Assembly: GCF_000813005.1 (NCBI RefSeq)
Contig: NZ_JSYP01000001.1
Span: forward strand, 1 to 64,000
Source: Flavobacterium sp. KMS
Lineage (GTDB): Bacteria > Bacteroidota > Bacteroidia > Flavobacteriales > Flavobacteriaceae
DNA: 64,000 bases
Direction: 5' to 3'
The notes under the pieces were generated by a model. It was not told the origin of the DNA, searched no databases, and worked only from the letters and a program-made list of their open reading frames with translations. The translations under genes were made by a program, and so were the position numbers. Positions 43,793 through 51,851 of the stretch are shown piece by piece. Every line of letters begins with the position of its first letter. Within the stretch, counting starts at the first letter, position 1.

Positions 43793-44389
43793 TTACAGCT
43801 TTTTCCTCAAGTTTTCTTTTACCTCATCAAACCATTCTTCTCGCAGAATACTCAAGATAATTGAATCTCGGCGTGCTTCGCTGCCAAAAGTAGGCATATG
43901 ATTACGTAAAACTCCTTCGACTTTGCAACCGATACTTTTCATGGCTGCGATGCTTCGTTGGTTATTATTATCGGCGCGGAATTCTACTCGTTCCATTCCC
44001 ATGGTTTCGAATGCGTATTGTAATAACAAGAATTTACAATGTTTGTTTAATCCTGTTCCTCTAAAGGCTGAACCGTACCAGGTATATCCTAATTGCAGGG
44101 TTTTAAACTGAAGTTGCATATCGTAAAAACGGGTGCTTCCTGCGTATTTTCCTGATTTTTTATCAAAGACTATAAATGGGAATTCTATTTTCTTTTCTCT
44201 TGCTTTTAAGGCAATGTCTATATAGTTCTCTAGGTTTTCTTTTCCGTTGGCACGAATTAACGAATATTCCCAGGTATTGGGCTCGTTGATAGAAATTTCT
44301 AATAAATTCTCTACATCGGTTTTTTGTAACGGACGTAATAAAACTAAGTCGTCTTCGAGTACTATATTTTCAGAGAAATTGAAATCCAT
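43793..44389 (-). CDS. GNAT family N-acetyltransferase (RimJ/RimL type)
   Basis: This 198-residue cytoplasmic acetyltransferase has the RimJ/RimL-like opening LEDDLVLLRPLQKTDVENLL (about 11-30), the central IGYT-like strand LGYTWYGSAFRGTGLNKHCK with the acetyl-CoA loop RGTGLN (about 113-118), and the C-terminal FRADNNNQRSIAAMKSIGCK. This subgroup often acetylates ribosomal-protein or peptide N-termini, but here the substrate is unknown. It ends close to repeat-rich DNA and lies 45 bp downstream of the next leftward gene. Confidence 0.87.
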   Translation of the reverse strand: MDFNFSENIVLEDDLVLLRPLQKTDVENLLEISINEPNTWEYSLIRANGKENLENYIDIALKAREKKIEFPFIVFDKKSGKYAGSTRFYDMQLQFKTLQLGYTWYGSAFRGTGLNKHCKFLLLQYAFETMGMERVEFRADNNNQRSIAAMKSIGCKVEGVLRNHMPTFGSEARRDSIILSILREEWFDEVKENLRKKL

Positions 44390-44434
44390 TTTGTAAAAAA
44401 AATAATTTTATAATCTATTTAAAAACTCTTTTTG

Positions 44435-44791
44435 TTATTCGCTCATTTCGTCGTAACGCTCTGGAACTTGCGGGTCGTAAAGCGGACATTTAAATTCTTC
44501 TAAGGCACCTACCAGAATATCCATGGCTTTTCCTTGGGTTCCGTAACAGTCTATTCTAACGCTTTGCGGTGTAGTTATAACTTGAAATGCTCCTTTTCCT
44601 TCGTTGTTTTTCCAGCTATTATCATCGACTTTTTCCCATTTGGAAAACAATGAACCTATCCTGTTTAGGATTACAGTAACTGGAAGTTCCTCTAAACCGT
44701 CGACTTCCTGCTCTTCGATAAGTGCTTCGTAAACTTCGTGATGGTTTAAATAAATTCCTTCTGAGTATCTCCAAAAAAGTAATTCGTACAT
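44435..44791 (-). CDS. Conserved hypothetical protein
   Basis: I do not recognise a known function for this 118-residue acidic protein. It has no signal or membrane segment. Seen features are MYELLFWRYSEGIYLNHHEV near the N-terminus, a VILNRIGSLFSKWEKVDDNS stretch, and an FKCPLYDPQVPERYD end. Its start is 13 bp from the structured element at 44804-44886. It is probably co-transcribed with the GNAT gene (45-bp gap). Confidence 0.7.
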   Translation of the reverse strand: MYELLFWRYSEGIYLNHHEVYEALIEEQEVDGLEELPVTVILNRIGSLFSKWEKVDDNSWKNNEGKGAFQVITTPQSVRIDCYGTQGKAMDILVGALEEFKCPLYDPQVPERYDEMSE

Positions 44792-44803
44792 GATAACGTG
44801 ATT

Positions 44804-44886
44804 TTTAGCCCCGATAGTAGCGACATCCTTTTTGGGCGGTGTTCGCCCGAAAAGATATAGCGGATAGCGGGATTAGCTCCTAAAAA
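44804..44886. ncRNA. Structured element between two genes, flavo-1-like candidate
   Basis: An outer pairing between TAGCCCCG and CGGGATTA (about 44806-44874) and an inner hairpin CTTTTTGGGCG/CGCCCGAAAAG (about 44828-44851) give a long compact fold. I recall near-identical blocks (opening AGCCCCGATAG, closing AGCGGGATTAGCTCC) scattered through Flavobacterium genomes; they may correspond to the flavo-1 RNA motif, but the family name and the strand are unverified. Confidence 0.45.
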
Positions 44887-44929
44887 AGCTATTATTTTAA
44901 TGATGTCTTTAATATTAAAAGGCAATGTT

Positions 44930-44949
44930 AGACGCACTGCGGTGCGTCT
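44930..44949. terminator. GC-rich palindrome after purM
   Basis: AGACGCAC/GTGCGTCT is a perfect 8-bp stem with a 4-nt loop, 17 bp downstream of the purM stop. No long T-run follows, so it may act as a weak terminator or as a repeat unit. The same stem occurs at 61413-61432. Confidence 0.45.
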
Positions 44950-44965
44950 CTACTACCTTAAAATA

Positions 44966-46144
44966 TTAATATTCGAATGTACCGTATTCGCTGGTAATTG
45001 TCAGTTTCTTATCGTCGGCTGCTTCTACTCTTCCTACGATTTGTGCATCGACATTAAATGATTTTGAAATAGCAATTATGTCTTCTGCAAGTTCTTCGGG
45101 AACGTATAATTCCATACGGTGACCGCAATTAAATACTTGGTACATTTCTTTCCAATCGGTTTTAGATTGTTCCTGAATAAGCTGAAACAATGGTGGAACT
45201 GGAAATAAATTGTCTTTTATAATGTGCAAATTCTGTACAAAATGAAGGATTTTTGTTTGTGCTCCTCCACTGCAATGTACCATTCCGTGAATTTGTTCTG
45301 GTGTATATTTATCTAATATTTTCTTGATAATTGGTGCGTAGGTTCTTGTTGGCGAAAGCACCAATTGTCCTGCATCTATCGGGCTATTCTCGACAGCATC
45401 GGTAAGTTTTACTTGTCCTGAATAAATTAGTTCTTCGGGAACTGCTGCGTCAAAACTTTCTGGATATTTGGTTGCCAGGTATTTACCAAAAACATCATGA
45501 CGTGCAGATGTTAGTCCGTTGCTTCCCATACCACCATTATAGCTTTTTTCGTAAGTTGATTGTCCAAATGAAGCTAACCCTACGATTACATCGCCTGCTT
45601 TGATGTTGGCATTATCTACTACTTTTGAACGTTTCATTCTTGCTGTTACAGTAGAATCTACGATTATGGTACGAACGATATCGCCCACATCGGCAGTTTC
45701 TCCTCCTGTAGAATGGATGGTTACGCCAAAGGTGTCTAGTTCTTTTATTAATTCCTCGGTTCCGTTTATGATTGCTGAAATTACTTCGGCTGGAATTAGG
45801 TTTTTATTTCTTCCGATTGTTGATGAAAGTAGGATATTATCGGTTGCTCCTACGCATAACAAATCATCTATATTCATGATTAATGCATCTTGTGCAATTC
45901 CTTTCCATACTGATATATCGCCTGTTTCTTTCCAGTACATATATGCCAAAGATGATTTTGTACCTGCTCCATCGGCGTGCATGATAAGGCAATAATCCTG
46001 ATCTTGGGTTAAATAATCTGGGACGATTTTACAAAATGCTTGTGGAAACAATCCTTTATCAATATTTTTTATGGCGTTGTGTACGTCTTCTTTAGATGCC
46101 GAAACTCCTCTTTGTGCGTACCTTTTGCTAGAATCTGAACTCAT
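44966..46144 (-). CDS. purM: Phosphoribosylformylglycinamidine cyclo-ligase (AIR synthase)
   Basis: This 392-residue cytoplasmic enzyme makes aminoimidazole ribotide from formylglycinamidine ribotide and ATP. The AIR synthase pattern is clear: the N-terminal YAQRGVSASKEDVHNAIKNI, the ATP-site segment CLIMHADGAGTKSSLAYMYW, the central IVGLASFGQSTYEKSYNGGM, and the closing HRMELYVPEELAEDIIAIS. It is longer than the roughly 345-residue E. coli PurM, and its sequence is the divergent form found in Bacteroidota. A textbook TATCTTTG box at 46173-46180 serves as its promoter. It appears to be a single gene, separated from the curli-like operon by a terminator. Confidence 0.88.
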   Translation of the reverse strand: MSSDSSKRYAQRGVSASKEDVHNAIKNIDKGLFPQAFCKIVPDYLTQDQDYCLIMHADGAGTKSSLAYMYWKETGDISVWKGIAQDALIMNIDDLLCVGATDNILLSSTIGRNKNLIPAEVISAIINGTEELIKELDTFGVTIHSTGGETADVGDIVRTIIVDSTVTARMKRSKVVDNANIKAGDVIVGLASFGQSTYEKSYNGGMGSNGLTSARHDVFGKYLATKYPESFDAAVPEELIYSGQVKLTDAVENSPIDAGQLVLSPTRTYAPIIKKILDKYTPEQIHGMVHCSGGAQTKILHFVQNLHIIKDNLFPVPPLFQLIQEQSKTDWKEMYQVFNCGHRMELYVPEELAEDIIAISKSFNVDAQIVGRVEAADDKKLTITSEYGTFEY

Positions 46145-46172
46145 GAAATTAGTTTGTGTTGTTGATGTGGTG

Positions 46173-46180
46173 CAAAGATA
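46173..46180 (-). promoter_or_regulatory. -7 box of purM
   Basis: On the minus strand this is TATCTTTG followed by CACC, a very typical Bacteroidota start region, 28 bp before the ATG at 46144. Confidence 0.65.
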
Positions 46181-46224
46181 ACCAGTTTTTTTAATTGTTG
46201 GGTTTTATGGCTGTCTGAAACATA

Positions 46225-46257
46225 AAAAAATCCGATAAGTTTGAGACTCTTATCGGA
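46225..46257 (-). terminator. Terminator of the curli-like operon
   Basis: TCCGATAAG/CTTATCGGA (46231-46239 and 46249-46257), extended by flanking A/T pairs, is followed on the minus strand by a run of seven T. It lies about 43 bp after the stop at 46300. Confidence 0.87.
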
Positions 46258-46299
46258 TTTTTAGAAAAAAGTGTTTGGAAATCTAGATCCATACCACGC

Positions 46300-47790
46300 T
46301 TATTTCCATTCGGGCATTGATGCGTTTTGAAATAGTGTGGTTCTTGACGATGCGGAACCACTTGCACTATTAACACTTACTTTTTGTACATTTTGTGCTG
46401 ATAATCCATCATTGGATGTATTTACAAAAATAACTTCGGCTTCATTTGGTGAGAATTTCACGTCTAAATCGTTAAAACCATTCTGTTTTTGAGTTGTTAA
46501 TTCTGCTGCAGTATTGTTGGAACGTGTGTACATGAAAATTCGGGAATCTAATCTTCGGTATGTTGTGTTTTCAAAACCGGAAACGTCTCTTGTAAAAATC
46601 ACTTTCTGATTATCTATAGAAATGTTTAATCCGCTTGTTGCACCACTTAAACCTGTTTGTATTGTATATAAAACTGTTCCCGCCATATCTATCACATAAA
46701 TTTCTACATTATATCCTGATCTGTCGTTTACTTTTAATGCTATTTGTGATCCGTCCTGACTCCAATCGCATTCGGATATAAATTTTCCGTTTGGTGTTTG
46801 AAATAACTGAATGAGTCCTCCTCCATCTGAATCTATACGATATAGTTTATCAAAATTTGGATAAATTATCTGACTTCCGTTTGTGTTCCAGCAGTAATTT
46901 ACATACTCCATATTAAATCCTGCAACGGGTACAAAATTTGTAACTCTAAATACTCCAGATCCATCCGGGTTCATCGTATATATCTGACTCTGAGAACCAT
47001 CAGAACTAAGGTACGCAATTTTATTTACACTTAGGTTTTTTCTTGGTCTAAAACTATTAACAGTTGATGATGTTAGTTGTAATTGATTCCCTGCTTCGTC
47101 TGCGGTGTAAATTACGTTGTTATTATTTATTTTTTTGACAAATAAAAATCTTGGATTTGGAAATGCCAATGTTGTAAATGAATTGGTTACACTATTAGTT
47201 GGTTTATTAATTCCGTCTGAAACGGCTACCTGCCAATAGTATTTTGTACTATAGTTTAAATCTTTTATCGCCAGCGTTTTTTCTTTAAGATCTGGATATG
47301 TTTTAATCTCATCGGTCGTTCCATTTTTTAAGGTAACGGTATAAGTTAAAGAATCAGATTCTTTATCGGCTGCTGTCCAGGTTAGATTTAAATTTAACGG
47401 TTGGTCTTTTGCATTATCTACTGGAGCTGTTAAAACCGGAATATCTGGCGGTTTGTTGTTTGCTGTAGAAATTTGCAATTCGAATATAATTTGTATTGTT
47501 GCATCGGCAGTAACTTTTCCGGGTTCGAATCTGGCAATATAACCGTCTTTTTGAGCCTGAAAGGAGTAATCTCCAACCAACACTTTCTCTAAAGTAAAAT
47601 AACCGTCTTTATCTGTAAATACCGTACTTGTTGCAGGGCTCGAAGATATTCGTACATTTTCGATGGGAGTAAATGTTCCCGATTCGACTACTCTTCCTTT
47701 TACAGTTCCACTTGCTCCATCCTCTAGCTGTTCTTCACTACAAGAAATCAAAAGAATAAAACACACTAAAATTCTTAATCCTATTTTCAT
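46300..47790 (-). CDS. Lipoprotein with regulatory-like, FN3 and beta-propeller (PD40/TolB-like) domains
   Basis: This 496-residue lipoprotein (lipobox Cys in CFILLISCSEE, about residue 17) has a carboxypeptidase-regulatory-like domain (GTVKGRVVESGTFTPIENVR, about 28-110), a fibronectin-like domain (about 115-210, ending STKYYWQVAVSDGINKP and SFTT) and a TolB/PD40 beta-propeller. Propeller units include SSDGSQSQIYTMNPDGSGVF, then KLYRIDSDGGGLIQLF and CDWSQDGSQIALKVND. It is the last gene of the curli-like operon, 64 bp after the CsgG fusion, and shares its terminator. No fixed partner of known curli systems looks like this, so it may be an accessory for surface attachment or fibre assembly. 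Confidence 0.8.
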   Translation of the reverse strand: MKIGLRILVCFILLISCSEEQLEDGASGTVKGRVVESGTFTPIENVRISSSPATSTVFTDKDGYFTLEKVLVGDYSFQAQKDGYIARFEPGKVTADATIQIIFELQISTANNKPPDIPVLTAPVDNAKDQPLNLNLTWTAADKESDSLTYTVTLKNGTTDEIKTYPDLKEKTLAIKDLNYSTKYYWQVAVSDGINKPTNSVTNSFTTLAFPNPRFLFVKKINNNNVIYTADEAGNQLQLTSSTVNSFRPRKNLSVNKIAYLSSDGSQSQIYTMNPDGSGVFRVTNFVPVAGFNMEYVNYCWNTNGSQIIYPNFDKLYRIDSDGGGLIQLFQTPNGKFISECDWSQDGSQIALKVNDRSGYNVEIYVIDMAGTVLYTIQTGLSGATSGLNISIDNQKVIFTRDVSGFENTTYRRLDSRIFMYTRSNNTAAELTTQKQNGFNDLDVKFSPNEAEVIFVNTSNDGLSAQNVQKVSVNSASGSASSRTTLFQNASMPEWK

Positions 47791-47854
47791 TTGTAGATTT
47801 TATTTTGTTAGACTTTATCGAGTTTATTCGACGAATTTTTTGAATGATATTTTT

Positions 47855-49231
47855 TTACATCTTTTTTTTCTTGTGATAGTTTTTCGGGAAGTAATATGTT
47901 ACCCCTAATCCGAAACGCCAGTAATAATCATCCCTGACTCCGCTATCGACATAATCTATCATATCTGTGAAATTTATATTGTATTCTCCGTACAGTTTGA
48001 GTCCAAGATTACTTGTTACCAAATATTCTAATCCTCCTCCAAACTGTACTTTGGTATGCCTATTTTCATACTTAGAATTAAATCCTATTCCGCCGCCGCC
48101 AAATATGTAAGGCGTAAAGTTGTCATAGGGCAATACCAATAATTCTAGATTTAGATCGAGGGTTGCATACCCAACATCTAGCTTATCTTTATTACCGAGT
48201 TTAAAAACATTTGTCGAGGCACTTATATCTAAATTTGGTGTAAAGAAATATTTCACGGCTCCTCTTCCCATTGGTTTTGCAACCGGACTAGGATAATCCC
48301 CTTTCATAAGGGTTGCTCCTCCTGCTACTTCTATACCAAAACGACCTCTTTTTTCGGCTAGGTTTCTTCCGTATAGTTGTGCTAAGTCGGCTTCGCTTTT
48401 TTCGTTGTCATAATTGGCAATAAAATTATCAACTTGGGTTTGTGGGGCATTTACTTCCCATAATTTGTCTTTGATACCATCTACAATAAGTCCTTCGACT
48501 GCTTTTTCTATAGCTTCGGTAACGGCTAATTGTATGGGTTCGTTTCGGGTAAATCCTGTTTCGACTTCCAGAAGTCTGTTTAGGTTTACATATCGAAATA
48601 AATTGGCATCGACACTTTGTGATAAAATTGTTTTGGAAACATAAACGGTATTTAAGATTTTACCATTTGATGTTGAAACAAGTCTTAGATAAACTGTAAC
48701 TCTATCTTGTCTATATCTTACTGAAGCTCCGGCGCCAAAATATCTGGCTCCAAATCCTCCTGTAATTATATTTGTGTCATAGGATATAATACCTCCTTCC
48801 AGTAAAACTCCGGCAAATAAAAGAGGCGTTAATGGGGCTTCTTTTTCATTGGGTTTGGTAGCATATTCTTGTCTTGTGGATCTAATGATGTTTCTTTCAT
48901 TAAGCAAATTCCCCAAGTTTTCTCGTTCTATTGGAATAAACCATTTTGAGTCTTCAAGGGCTTTTATCAAGATAGAAGTTGCTCCTTGTGTAACTGCTGT
49001 ACTAAATGTACTACCTAGTTCTACGGCTTTGTATTGCCCAGTTTGATCCTTGAATTTATAAACCCCTACAACAATTTGTTCTTTGGGTTTAGGGATATTG
49101 GTTAATGCCGAGGTAGCTGGTGTATTCTCTCCATAAACAGCTTTTTGTACTCCAACGGGTTGATTAAAATAAGCACCACAACCTGAGAATAAAATAGCTA
49201 TTAGGACTCCAAAAAGTGATTTTTGATTCAT
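47855..49231 (-). CDS. csgG: CsgG-type curli secretion channel fused to an outer-membrane beta-barrel
   Basis: This 458-residue protein starts as a lipoprotein (Cys in LFSGCGAYFNQ, about residue 18) and has a CsgG domain to about residue 280: KEQIVVGVYKFKDQTGQYKA, WFIPIERENLGNLLNERNII, LEGGIISYDTNIITGG and VYLRLVSTSNGKILNTVYVS. CsgG forms the nonameric outer-membrane export channel for curlin subunits. The remaining 170 residues (from FGIEVAGGATLMKGDYPS) look like an eight-stranded OmpA-type barrel that ends WRFGLGVTYYF. E. coli CsgG is only about 277 residues, so the barrel is an addition. It lies between the CsgF gene and the propeller lipoprotein. Confidence 0.88.
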   Translation of the reverse strand: MNQKSLFGVLIAILFSGCGAYFNQPVGVQKAVYGENTPATSALTNIPKPKEQIVVGVYKFKDQTGQYKAVELGSTFSTAVTQGATSILIKALEDSKWFIPIERENLGNLLNERNIIRSTRQEYATKPNEKEAPLTPLLFAGVLLEGGIISYDTNIITGGFGARYFGAGASVRYRQDRVTVYLRLVSTSNGKILNTVYVSKTILSQSVDANLFRYVNLNRLLEVETGFTRNEPIQLAVTEAIEKAVEGLIVDGIKDKLWEVNAPQTQVDNFIANYDNEKSEADLAQLYGRNLAEKRGRFGIEVAGGATLMKGDYPSPVAKPMGRGAVKYFFTPNLDISASTNVFKLGNKDKLDVGYATLDLNLELLVLPYDNFTPYIFGGGGIGFNSKYENRHTKVQFGGGLEYLVTSNLGLKLYGEYNINFTDMIDYVDSGVRDDYYWRFGLGVTYYFPKNYHKKKKM

Positions 49232-49300
49232 AAGTGATTTTTTATTAACTTATTAGCGATAAAAAATGTAAAACTTATTACTAGGAATAAAAATTTAATC

Positions 49301-49747
49301 CTAATTGTTTCCAGGAACAATTACTTGCGTTTGTTCTCCTGTTTCTATATCCAGGATATCTACAACAAGCCCAAGATTAGAGTCATATACATCTACAGAG
49401 AGTGTCCCAAAGACATAAGATCCCGGTTTTATTCCTCCTCCTGTACCACCAGTACCTATACCTCCTCCTGTACCTGTACCAAACTGATCCTCGAATAATG
49501 AATTAGAAAGTTTGTTTAGTAACTGATTGTTAAGATTTTCCTTGAAACGTTGTAAATCTGATTTTTGTTCGAATCCAGTTGTCTTATCTTCTTTGTAGTC
49601 GTTTTGTGCTTGCGCTGAACTAAGTAGCCAATTGTAGTTAAACGTATCTCCGCCAAAAGCTGGGTTGATAGGTTTATAGGCCAAATCTTGCGCAACCGAA
49701 GTAAAACATATTCCTAGTAAACAAAATAGTAAAGTTATTGTCTTCAT
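49301..49747 (-). CDS. csgF: Curli assembly protein CsgF
   Basis: This 148-residue exported protein (signal MKTITLLFCLLGICFTSVAQ) matches CsgF, which plugs into the CsgG channel and anchors the nucleator. The key N-terminal segment LAYKPINPAFGGDTFNYNWL and SSAQAQNDYK (about 22-51) corresponds to FRNPNFGG...LLNSAQAQNSY of E. coli. The C-terminal SVDVYDSNLGLVVDILDIET and a final TQVIVPG also fit. A Gly/Thr-rich insert (GTGTGGGIGTGGTGGG, about residues 90-106) is not typical. The gene order with CsgG and CsgE supports the call. Confidence 0.88.
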   Translation of the reverse strand: MKTITLLFCLLGICFTSVAQDLAYKPINPAFGGDTFNYNWLLSSAQAQNDYKEDKTTGFEQKSDLQRFKENLNNQLLNKLSNSLFEDQFGTGTGGGIGTGGTGGGIKPGSYVFGTLSVDVYDSNLGLVVDILDIETGEQTQVIVPGNN

Positions 49748-49829
49748 TTTGGTATTTTTAGGGTTTAAAAATAACTGCCAAAAAACATTTAATTAATCTA
49801 TTCGAATGTCAACTAATTAAATGCACAAC

Positions 49830-50564
49830 TTAATACTGAGTGATTAATTTATTTTGTCTTTCGATATTTTTAAAATACTTGAAAATTTTGGCCGAAGATG
49901 ATTCTGCCATGTATTTTAAAAAATCTTCGTCTGGTCTTGAAATAAATTCATCAATTATTTCTCCATCAACATCTATCATTATCTTAGTTGTTCTCCCGAA
50001 GGTTAATTCTTCTCGAACTGTAACGATTTTATGTGATTTGATTTTTAATTTCGAATATTCTGAATAAAAATAATCGTAAAAATCATTGCCCAATTTAGTC
50101 TTGGTATCGTTAGAAACTATACCAATCATTTCTAATCCGTCTGTAGGTGTTTGAATCTCTGTTTTAGATTCATCTTTTCCTCCAAATATTACTTTGTCTT
50201 TTCCTATTACTGCATTATTATCATCATAAATTAATAATAGAATAATTATTTCGTCGTCTTTAGTAAAATTTACTTGTGTTTTGGAGAGGTTTACTTTTTG
50301 AATTGGTTCTAGTGTAACTCTGCCGTCTTGTGCATTATTGGATTTATTAGTATTGGATTTATTTACTTTTAAAACTGATAATTTATAGGAGATGTTTTTA
50401 AACTCTGCTTTTAAATTTTCTGCAGTTCCGGTAATTGCCAATGAATTTTCGATTTGTTCAATTTCAATTTTAGCTTTTACCTCTGTATAAACCACTTGTG
50501 CAAATGTGTTTTGCACTACTAACATCATAATAATTAAAATAATATTTAGATTATATCGCTCCAT
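49830..50564 (-). CDS. csgE: CsgE curli chaperone with an N-terminal CsgH-like domain
   Basis: This 244-residue exported protein (signal about residues 1-22, ending TFAQV) has two parts. The C-terminal half (about 142-244) matches CsgE: GLEMIGIVSNDTKTKLGNDF, then YDYFYSEYSKLKIKSHKIVT, FGRTTKIMIDVDGEIIDEFI and DEDFLKYMAESS. CsgE caps CsgG and targets curlins to it. The N-terminal half (about 23-135) resembles CsgH-type beta-sandwiches that block curlin aggregation: ISYKLSVLKVNKSNTNKSNN, then DGRVTLEPIQKVNLSKTQVN and IYDDNNAVIGKDKVIF. The CsgH match is by pattern only and less sure than CsgE. The fused arrangement would give one protein both roles. Confidence 0.78.
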   Translation of the reverse strand: MERYNLNIILIIMMLVVQNTFAQVVYTEVKAKIEIEQIENSLAITGTAENLKAEFKNISYKLSVLKVNKSNTNKSNNAQDGRVTLEPIQKVNLSKTQVNFTKDDEIIILLLIYDDNNAVIGKDKVIFGGKDESKTEIQTPTDGLEMIGIVSNDTKTKLGNDFYDYFYSEYSKLKIKSHKIVTVREELTFGRTTKIMIDVDGEIIDEFISRPDEDFLKYMAESSSAKIFKYFKNIERQNKLITQY

Positions 50565-50568
50565 AATA

Positions 50569-51051
50569 TTAGTGATTGAAAATATAAATAGTGCCTGAAT
50601 TTCCGGTTTGGGTAATTCTCATTCCCTCTGATATTGAGTTTGAGCCATTATTAAAAATGGTCAGATTATCTCCTCTTTGATTAATCGACATATTTATAGC
50701 TCCACTGGAGTATAAAGAAAAGTCGCTTACCATATTGTTATTTCCAGACTGAACAACTGATTGATTAATTTCAGGTGCTTTCTTATACATATTTATATAA
50801 TTGTCATTACCAATTTGATTAAGAACTACATTGGATTTATTACTAATGATACTTATATCTGTAGCATTGTAATTTCCAATTTGCATAATTTTTACAATAT
50901 TATTATTTTGAACAAACAGATTTGCATTTTGGTTTCTATAGTCATTATTACTTTCTAATGCTTTTATAGCATATACATCTAAAGGATTTAACTCCTGTGT
51001 GAAAGCAATATTTGTAAATAAAAGTAATATTAAATACACTGCTGGTTTCAT
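50569..51051 (-). CDS. csgB: CsgB-like minor curlin
   Basis: This 160-residue exported protein (signal MKPAVYLILLLFTNIAFTQ) contains about five curlin repeats of the Q.G..N type: IMQIGNYNA, LNQIGNDNY, VVQSGNNNM, INQRGDNLT and ITQTGNSGT. The repeats are less regular than in the larger curlin next to it, and its basic and hydrophobic content is higher, as expected for a nucleator. It lies 4 bp upstream of the CsgE fusion and 110 bp downstream of the major curlin. The assignment to CsgB rather than a second CsgA rests on size, irregularity and position. Confidence 0.8.
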   Translation of the reverse strand: MKPAVYLILLLFTNIAFTQELNPLDVYAIKALESNNDYRNQNANLFVQNNNIVKIMQIGNYNATDISIISNKSNVVLNQIGNDNYINMYKKAPEINQSVVQSGNNNMVSDFSLYSSGAINMSINQRGDNLTIFNNGSNSISEGMRITQTGNSGTIYIFNH

Positions 51052-51161
51052 GACATATTTTTAAAATAAATCTTCTTTAAAAATTTATACCAGTTTCATA
51101 AATAAAACTGGTATAAACTGAATTGTAAGCAGAATTAAATTCTACTCTTTTCAAGTAAAGC

Positions 51162-51851
51162 TTAGTTAGATTGGAAAACTATAGCTCCGTTTGCAATACC
51201 TGTTTGAGTAATTGTACTCATGTGGTCGTTTCCTAATTGTAGTGTTAACGCAAAGTTAGCAGTACCATCTTGGTAAACACTAGATGTATTGTCATAACCA
51301 AGTTGTGCTGTAATTGCTGTGTTTCCATCTCCTAATTGATAAATATCTGAGGTGTTAAACCAATAAGATTGTACAACAAATGCATTGTTTCCATCCCCAT
51401 CTTGTTCAATAGTTGATGAGTTACCTACAAAGAATTGTAATGTTGTAGCACTATTGTTGTCTCCAGATTGAATAGTTGAAGCTGAGTTAAATGCTCCTAA
51501 TTGTACAGTTAATGCATCATTATCATCTCCCATTTGGTCGATTGTTGCCACGTTTGCCAGACCTAATTGTGCTATAGTTGCACTATTATCATCTCCGTTT
51601 TGATTTACAGCTGCGATATTAAAAATACCTGCTTGTGAAACATCTGACTCATTATCATCTCCAGTTTGACTAACAAATGCTAAATTTGCCAAACCAAATT
51701 GTGTAACTTGTGAATCATTTGAATAACCTACCTGAGATACCAAGGCTCCATTTATCCAGCCTGTTTGATCTACATCACTAACATTAGCTTGCGCAATTGC
51801 AGCTGTACCAACAAATAGCATCGCGGAGATGCTTAAAACTACTTTTTTCAT
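51162..51851 (-). CDS. csgA: CsgA-like major curlin
   Basis: The start at 51851 (MKKVVLSISAMLFVGTAAIA) gives a signal peptide and 229 residues; an in-frame start at 51914 would put 21 extra residues ahead of it. The mature protein is nearly all curlin repeats: about 18 half-units of 11 residues, each with Q.G..N (for example VSQTGDDNESD, VNQNGDDNSAT, IDQMGDDNDAL). Alternate half-units carry acidic GDDN turns and hydrophobic turns such as GLAN and GIFN. Secreted by CsgG, it would form the amyloid fibre. It is longer than E. coli CsgA (about 151 residues). It is the first gene of the operon. Confidence 0.87.
   Translation of the reverse strand: MKKVVLSISAMLFVGTAAIAQANVSDVDQTGWINGALVSQVGYSNDSQVTQFGLANLAFVSQTGDDNESDVSQAGIFNIAAVNQNGDDNSATIAQLGLANVATIDQMGDDNDALTVQLGAFNSASTIQSGDNNSATTLQFFVGNSSTIEQDGDGNNAFVVQSYWFNTSDIYQLGDGNTAITAQLGYDNTSSVYQDGTANFALTLQLGNDHMSTITQTGIANGAIVFQSN

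Noticed and set aside
44746..44937. Leftward 63-codon frame overlapping the structured element
   Set aside because: It covers the hairpin element and overlaps the start of the 44435-44791 gene in another frame; no family similarity.
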